This document shows, piece by piece, positions 7,235-10,676 of a stretch of 10,676 nucleotides of DNA. The stretch comes from an uncultured Collinsella sp. (GTDB taxonomy: Bacteria > Actinomycetota > Coriobacteriia > Coriobacteriales > Coriobacteriaceae). The stretch is taken from NCBI GenBank assembly GCA_934650975.1, contig CAKUFW010000069.1, positions 1 to 10,676 on the forward strand. Direction: 5' to 3'. Position 1 is the stretch's first letter. Each line of letters begins with the position of its first letter. The translations under genes and the position numbers were made by a program. Below the pieces are notes generated by a model. It was not told the origin of the DNA, searched no databases, and worked only from the letters and a program-made list of their open reading frames with translations.

Positions 7235-7265
7235 AAAAACAAAGCAGGCTCGAAGGCCTGCTTTG
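7235..7265 (-). terminator. terminator between the two tRNA-Ser genes
   Basis: CAAAGCAGGC and GCCTGCTTTG are perfect ten-base arms around a six-base loop. On the minus strand five T residues follow (plus-strand A run 7235-7239). It sits just past the CCA end of tRNA-Ser(GGA). Confidence 0.87.
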
Positions 7266-7273
7266 GAATTAAC

Positions 7274-7364
7274 TGGCGGAGAGTCAGGGATTTGAACCCT
7301 GGAGACGCTTTTGACGCCTACACGATTTCCAATCGTGCTCCTTCGGCCACTCGGACAACTCTCC
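7274..7364 (-). tRNA. tRNA-Ser (anticodon GGA)
   Basis: Read on the minus strand from 7364: acceptor GGAGAGT pairs with the strand before CCA, the anticodon stem CACGA/TCGTG closes loop TTGGAAA, giving GGA (reads UCC/UCU). A long variable arm, T arm CAGGG-TTCAAAT-CCCTG, discriminator G and encoded CCA (7276-7274) follow. A good promoter lies just upstream. Confidence 0.97.
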
Positions 7365-7380
7365 GTTAAATGCGAAAGTC

Positions 7381-7408
7381 AGTATACACGAGGAATCGTA
7401 AAGTGCAA
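7381..7408 (-). promoter_or_regulatory. promoter of tRNA-Ser(GGA)
   Basis: On the minus strand TTGCAC (7408-7403) and TATACT (7386-7381) are 16 bases apart, and the tRNA 5' end follows 16 bases after the -10 box. Both boxes match sigma-70-type consensus well and the position is right for a stable RNA gene. Confidence 0.68.
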
Positions 7409-7629
7409 ACAGAAAAGTTGGCTTTTTTTAAAACGCTTGGCTCCGCGACGGGATCCAAGCAGCCAAAAACAGGCTCTGACCAGCATGGTTGCATATAGCA
7501 AGTTGTTCAAAATGGGTATTTATAAACGACGTGGCAGCAATTTTAAAAATCTTTGAACGGTGTTGTGAGCCACTGGTATGCATTTTGCGACCACAGCCTT
7601 GCAATTGCTGACCTGCGGTTTGATTTGGT

Positions 7630-7659
7630 TTGTCCCCGCAGCGCCGTATCTTGTCCACA
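7630..7659 (+). promoter_or_regulatory. DnaA-box-like sites upstream of rpsF
   Basis: TTGTCCACA (7651-7659) matches the DnaA-box form preferred in GC-rich actinobacteria. A weaker copy TTGTCCCCG (7630-7638, seven of nine) lies 21 bases upstream in the same direction, about two helical turns. The strong box overlaps the end of a candidate -10 box at 7647-7652. DnaA control of the ssb operon is possible but speculative. Confidence 0.42.
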
Positions 7660-7668
7660 GATCCGTCA

Positions 7669-7689
7669 AGCATTTGGTCAGCATTTGGT
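7669..7689 (+). repeat. two tandem AGCATTTGGT repeats
   Basis: AGCATTTGGT occurs at 7669-7678 and again at 7680-7689, an exact ten-base repeat with an 11-base period, just downstream of the DnaA-box-like site. It could be a protein-binding array or chance. Confidence 0.5.
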
Positions 7690-7803
7690 TGGAAGACGCA
7701 TGAAGTGCCGTGTGAGTATGGGCATATGTGGAGGTCATGAGGTTGTAGCTGCATATTCTTGCAGCCTGGGAGGTTGAAAGATATTATTACCAAGTCTTTT
7801 CCT

Positions 7804-7832
7804 GCTTCAGGCGCACCTTCACGACCTGAAGC
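7804..7832 (+). promoter_or_regulatory. rpsF leader hairpin, possible S6:S18 autoregulatory site
   Basis: GCTTCAGG (7804-7811) pairs exactly with CCTGAAGC (7825-7832). Two further pairs (CG with CG) and a bulged A extend it to an apical loop CACCTTCA. It lies 26 bases before the rpsF start and has no T run. In several bacteria the S6-S18 complex binds a structured motif in the rpsF leader and represses the operon. Position and shape fit that idea, but I cannot confirm the conserved bulge of the known motif. Confidence 0.48.
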
Positions 7833-7858
7833 CACATTTGCCCAGAGGAGGTGACAAT

Positions 7859-8152
7859 ATGAAGGCTTATGAACTGCTGTTCTTTGTTGACCCGTCGCTC
7901 GACCCCGAGACTCGTCTCGCTGTTATGAAGCGTATCGATACCACGATCGCTGAGGGCGCTGGCAAGGTCGACTCCGTTGACGAGTGGGGCAAGCGCAAGC
8001 TCGCCTACGAGATCAACGACCTCACCGATGGTGACTACACCCTCATCAACTTCCACGCAGATCCTACCCAGATCGCCGAGCTTGATCGCGTCCTGCGCAT
8101 CACCGACGCTGTGGTCCGCCACATGATCGTCCGTCGCGACGACCAGGAGTAA
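7859..8152 (+). CDS. rpsF: 30S ribosomal protein S6
   Basis: A 97-residue protein, normal length for S6, which binds S18 and the 16S platform region. The frame is open from 7838, but GAGGAGGTGA at 7845-7854 points to ATG 7859. Family features include the opening MKAYELLFFVDPS, the WGKRKLAYEIND segment (about residues 44-55), YTLINFHAD, and the end RHMIVRRDDQE. It opens the rpsF-ssb-rpsR-rplI cluster, a widely conserved order. The leader hairpin and DnaA-box-like site upstream may regulate the whole operon. Confidence 0.98.
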   Translation: MKAYELLFFVDPSLDPETRLAVMKRIDTTIAEGAGKVDSVDEWGKRKLAYEINDLTDGDYTLINFHADPTQIAELDRVLRITDAVVRHMIVRRDDQE

Positions 8153-8200
8153 GACTGTCGTTTTGGACTGGGCTTGTGCCCCAAGAGGAAGTAGTGAGTT

Positions 8201-8653
8201 ATGAGCATCAATCGAGTGAACATCACCGGTAACCTCACGCGTGATCCCGAGCTGCGCGCCACCGCCGGCGGAACCCAGGTTCTGTCCTTTGGCATCGCCG
8301 TGAACGATCGTCGCCGCAACCCGCAGACTGGCGAGTGGGAGGACTATCCCAACTTTGTCGACTGCACTATGTTCGGCACGCGCGCCGAGGCCGTGAGCCG
8401 TTTCCTGGCAAAGGGAAACAAGGTCGCGATCGAGGGCAAGCTGCGCTACAGCTCTTGGGAGCGCGACGGCCAGCGCCGGAGCAAGCTTGAGGTCATCGTC
8501 GATGAGATCGAGTTTATGAGCTCCCGTGGTGGCCAGGGTGGCTACGATCAGGGCGGTTACGCCCCCGCAGCCCCCGCGCCCGCAGCACGTCCTGCCGCAC
8601 CGGTGGCTACGCCGCCCGCGGTCGACGTCTACGATGAGGACATCCCGTTTTAA
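8201..8653 (+). CDS. ssb: single-stranded DNA-binding protein
   Basis: A 150-residue protein with an OB fold at about 1-107: VNITGNLTRDPELR (6-19), VLSFGIAVN (27-35), FVDCTMFGTRAE (52-63), and KGNKVAIEGKLRYSSWERDGQ (71-91). A Gly/Ala/Pro-rich linker (110-142) follows, then the acidic tip DEDIPF (145-150), which recruits repair and replication partners. It coats single strands at forks. The ribosome site is suboptimal: AGAGGAA lies about ten bases before ATG 8201, and a small bulged hairpin (8163-8184) precedes it, which may link its translation to rpsF. It sits 48 bases after rpsF. Confidence 0.98.
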   Translation: MSINRVNITGNLTRDPELRATAGGTQVLSFGIAVNDRRRNPQTGEWEDYPNFVDCTMFGTRAEAVSRFLAKGNKVAIEGKLRYSSWERDGQRRSKLEVIVDEIEFMSSRGGQGGYDQGGYAPAAPAPAARPAAPVATPPAVDVYDEDIPF

Positions 8654-8680
8654 GGGCTGTTCACCTATTTTTGAGTGAGA

Positions 8681-8706
8681 GGCGGCTTCGGTTCGCCGAA
8701 GTTGCC
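8681..8706 (+). other. intercistronic hairpin between ssb and rpsR
   Basis: GGCGGCTTCGG pairs with CCGAAGTTGCC (eleven pairs, two G-U) around a TTCG loop. There is no T run, so it is not a terminator. It ends only four bases before the rpsR ribosome site GAAAGG (8711-8716). It could protect the 3' end of a processed rpsF-ssb message or modulate rpsR translation. Confidence 0.6.
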
Positions 8707-8725
8707 AAATGAAAGGTATTTTGAC

Positions 8726-8992
8726 ATGGCTAATGATTTTTCTGCACGTCAGCCGCGTCGTAAGTACTGCCAGTTCTGCAAGGAGAACACTGAGTTCATC
8801 GACTATAAGGACACTCAGCTTCTCCGTAAGTACATGACCGACCGTGGCAAGATCAAGCCCCGTCGCGTCACTGGCGCTTGCACGCAGCATCAGCATGACA
8901 TCGCCAACGCCATCAAGCGCGCCCGCGAGATGGCTCTCCTGCCGTACACCGTCCCCGTGGTTTCCTCTCGTGGCAACCGCGACCGCGGCTAA
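8726..8992 (+). CDS. rpsR: 30S ribosomal protein S18, zinc-binding (C+) form
   Basis: An 88-residue protein. The frame is open from 8675, but GAAAGG at 8711-8716 and family length favour ATG 8726. The core [19 protein letters not shown] and the basic helical end are typical of S18, the S6 partner on the 30S platform. Residues C15, C18 (CQFC), C52 and H55 (CTQH) form a CxxC/CxxH set, so this is the zinc-binding C+ variant rather than a zinc-free one. There is one copy in this window; whether a C- paralogue exists elsewhere cannot be seen. It overlaps neither neighbour and sits 15 bases before rplI. Confidence 0.98.
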   Translation: MANDFSARQPRRKYCQFCKENTEFIDYKDTQLLRKYMTDRGKIKPRRVTGACTQHQHDIANAIKRAREMALLPYTVPVVSSRGNRDRG

Positions 8993-9007
8993 GAAGGGAG
9001 ACGCATC

Positions 9008-9547
9008 ATGAAGGTTATTCTTCTCGATGAGATCAAGGGCAAGGGCGGCGAGGGTGACGTCGTAGAGGTCGCTCAGGGTTACGCTGAGAACTTCCTGTTC
9101 CCCAAGAAGCTCGCTGTTGCCGCCACCAAGGGCAACCTCAAGCAGCTTGACGAGCGTCGCAACAACATCGCCAAGCGCGAGGCTGTCCGTCTGGCTACCG
9201 CCAACGAGACCAAGGCTGCCTTCGAGGGCAAGACGGTCACCGTTGACGTCAAGGTCGGCGACGAGGGCATCCTCTTTGGCTCCGTTACCGCTGCTATGAT
9301 CGCTGATGCCATCAAGGCTCAGCTCGGTATGGACATCGACCGCAAGCGCGTCGAGCTCGGTAAGCCCATCAAGGTTGCCGGTGCCCACACCGTTGCCATC
9401 TCGCTGTACCGCGAGATCAAGGCCGAGGTTGTCGTTCTCGTCGGCGTTACCGCCGAGGAGCTCGCTGCCGAGGCTGAGGTCGAGGAGGCCGCTGAGGTCG
9501 CCGAGGCCGAGACCGCCGAGGTCGAGACTGAGGCTGCTGCCGAGTAG
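9008..9547 (+). CDS. rplI: 50S ribosomal protein L9 with acidic C-terminal extension
   Basis: A 179-residue protein. The N domain matches L9 fully (MKVILLDEIKGKGGEGDVVEV, then GYAENFLFPKKLA at 24-36), followed by the long central helix and the C domain with LFGSVT (89-94) and an end near residue 148. L9 normally has about 150 residues. Here roughly 30 extra residues (149-179) are almost only Glu, Ala and Val, a low-complexity, highly acidic tail. AAGGGAG at 8994-9000 supports ATG 9008. A strong terminator follows, ending the operon before dnaB. Confidence 0.97.
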   Translation: MKVILLDEIKGKGGEGDVVEVAQGYAENFLFPKKLAVAATKGNLKQLDERRNNIAKREAVRLATANETKAAFEGKTVTVDVKVGDEGILFGSVTAAMIADAIKAQLGMDIDRKRVELGKPIKVAGAHTVAISLYREIKAEVVVLVGVTAEELAAEAEVEEAAEVAEAETAEVETEAAAE

Positions 9548-9578
9548 CATTTGCTGCAACGCAACAATCTTGTTCTAA

Positions 9579-9616
9579 GAAGGGCGCTCTGGGAGACCAG
9601 GGCGCTCTTTTGTTTT
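9579..9616 (+). terminator. terminator of the rpsF-rplI operon
   Basis: AGGGCGCTCTGG (9581-9592) pairs with CCAGGGCGCTCT (9597-9608), twelve pairs including two wobbles, around a GAGA loop, with extra A-T pairing outside. TTTT, G, then TTTT follows. A small open frame running through it (9551-9763) is therefore not credible. Confidence 0.92.
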
Positions 9617-9771
9617 CTACGCTCAGCGAGCGCCATGGCAGGCGTTATGGTGAAGCCCCAATTGCGGGACCGTTCATCCGTTTGGTTCGGTGATGATTGC
9701 CGGCGCGCGGTCCGTTTTGGGACCGTGGCTGATACTATGGATGCCCGCAAGCGATATGAATGAGGATGCTC

Positions 9772-10676
9772 ATGGCATATGACGAAAGGGAGACGGGGCT
9801 GACGGTCGAGGACCGTGGCTCTAAGTTGGGTCTTCCCCAAAACCAAGATGCAGAGGCCAACGTACTGGCCGCTATGCTGCTATCGCCCGAGGTGGTCGAG
9901 GAGGCCCAGGTCGAGCTGCAGCCCGATGACTTCTACCGGCCCATTCATAAGACCATCTATACCGCGATGGTCGATATGTACAACAGCCGCATCCCCATCG
10001 ACTCCATCTCGCTGATCGATTACCTGCGAAGCATCAACAAGCTCGATGCCGTGGGCGGCGAGGCGTACATTTTGGAGCTGATGGGTCAGACCCTGTCGCT
10101 CGTGAACTGGCAGCACCATGCCGCCATCGTTCGCCGCGACTCGATGCTGCGAGAGCTGATCGGTGCCACCAACGAGATCAACGCGCTGGCCTATAACGCC
10201 CCTACCGACACCAAAGAGGTCGTGGAGCTGGCCGAGAGCAAGCTGCTCAAGGTCACGGCGCGCGAGGTCAAGTCGAGCTATAAGACACTGACCGAGTTTA
10301 TGGTCGAGGCCTATAACGAGGCCGAGGAAGTGTGTAAGGCCGGCGGCCAGGCCGCGGGCGTGCCCACCGGCTTCCCATCGCTCGACCGCATGCTTATGGG
10401 TTTCCGCGAGGGCCAGCTCATCATTATCGGCGCCCGCCCTGCCGTGGGTAAGACGTCATTCGCTCTGAACCTGGCGCTGAATGCCGCCGCTGCGGGCTAT
10501 ACCGTCGGCTTCTTTTCGCTAGAGATGTCGGGCAAGGAAATTGCCCAGCGCCTGATTTGCGCCTATGCCATGATCTCGATCAGTGACTTCCGCATGGGTC
10601 GCATTAGCCCCGAGCAGTGGGCCAACATCAATGAGGCCACGCAGACCTTGTCCAAGCTCGACATTTTGATCGACGA
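9772..10676 (+). CDS. dnaB: replicative DNA helicase DnaB, 3' end missing
   Basis: The first 301 codons are in the window and the frame is still open at its end. The N domain runs from LPQNQDAEANVLAAMLLSP (about 21-39) to about residue 120 and mediates hexamer and primase contacts. The RecA-like motor begins near 185 with VPTGFPSLDRMLMGF. Its Walker A is GARPAVGKT (220-228, K227), followed by FFSLEMS (helicase motif 1a), both intact. No intein is seen in this part. TGAGGA at 9761-9766 supports ATG 9772; ATG 9766 would add two residues. It is separated from rplI by a terminator and ~155 bases, so it probably has its own promoter. None is convincing, though a GATACT-like -10 lies near 9730. Confidence 0.97.
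   Translation, partial: MAYDERETGLTVEDRGSKLGLPQNQDAEANVLAAMLLSPEVVEEAQVELQPDDFYRPIHKTIYTAMVDMYNSRIPIDSISLIDYLRSINKLDAVGGEAYILELMGQTLSLVNWQHHAAIVRRDSMLRELIGATNEINALAYNAPTDTKEVVELAESKLLKVTAREVKSSYKTLTEFMVEAYNEAEEVCKAGGQAAGVPTGFPSLDRMLMGFREGQLIIIGARPAVGKTSFALNLALNAAAAGYTVGFFSLEMSGKEIAQRLICAYAMISISDFRMGRISPEQWANINEATQTLSKLDILID

Larger units (their letters stand above)
7365..7858. other. gene-free region between tRNA-Ser and rpsF
   Basis: About 490 bases without a convincing gene. Short open frames on both strands (7553-7777 plus; 7428-7835 minus) lack ribosome sites and have Cys/His/Gln-rich atypical composition. The stretch is more AT-rich than its surroundings around 7500-7560. It contains the tRNA promoter at the left, two DnaA-box-like sites, a tandem repeat, a possible promoter (TTGGTT 7625-7630, TATCTT 7647-7652, 16-base spacer) and a leader hairpin next to rpsF. 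Confidence 0.6.

Noticed and set aside
7428..7835. 135-residue minus-strand frame and 74-residue plus-strand frame (7553-7777) before rpsF
   Set aside because: Atypical composition, no ribosome site and no motif; the region better fits an upstream control region.
7787..9559. 590-residue minus-strand open frame across rpsF-rplI
   Set aside because: It is the mirror frame of four certain genes with strong third-position GC bias and has no recognisable domain.
9551..9763. 70-residue open frame after rplI
   Set aside because: It runs through the strong rplI terminator and lacks a ribosome site.

Overview
The window looks like chromosomal DNA of a GC-rich Gram-positive bacterium, most likely an actinomycete of the class Coriobacteriia (Collinsella-like). 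This is inferred from strong G/C preference at third codon positions, SD-type ribosome sites, a zinc-binding S18, and a DnaA-box-like site of the actinobacterial form TTGTCCACA. The species cannot be fixed from the sequence alone.

Left part (1-3638, plus strand): the 3' part of tRNA-Ile(GAT) with its terminator; a three-gene cluster (bifunctional-nuclease/DUF151 protein, a small two-helix membrane protein, and an unrecognised acidic protein); then typA/bipA with a strong terminator that may work in both directions.

Middle part (3640-7365, mostly minus strand): a secreted/membrane protein with a bactofilin-like polymer-forming repeat domain; a TRIC/UPF0126 membrane protein; and a 335-residue DUF559-type PD-(D/E)xK nuclease-like protein. 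The nuclease gene is bracketed by two copies of a ~72-bp almost fully palindromic repeat. The right-hand copy abuts a stray tRNA-Ser 3' fragment. Beyond it lie two intact tRNA-Ser genes (GGA then CGA on the minus strand), each followed by its own terminator hairpin. The stretch 5761-7069 looks like a small accessory cassette near a tRNA cluster and is the most unusual part of the window.

Right part (7365-10676, plus strand): a ~490-bp gene-free leader holding a DnaA-box-like site, an 11-bp-period tandem repeat and a leader hairpin. Then comes the classical rpsF-ssb-rpsR-rplI cluster, closed by a strong terminator, and the start of dnaB, cut by the window edge. The cluster links the S6/S18 partner proteins, L9, single-strand DNA binding and the replicative helicase.
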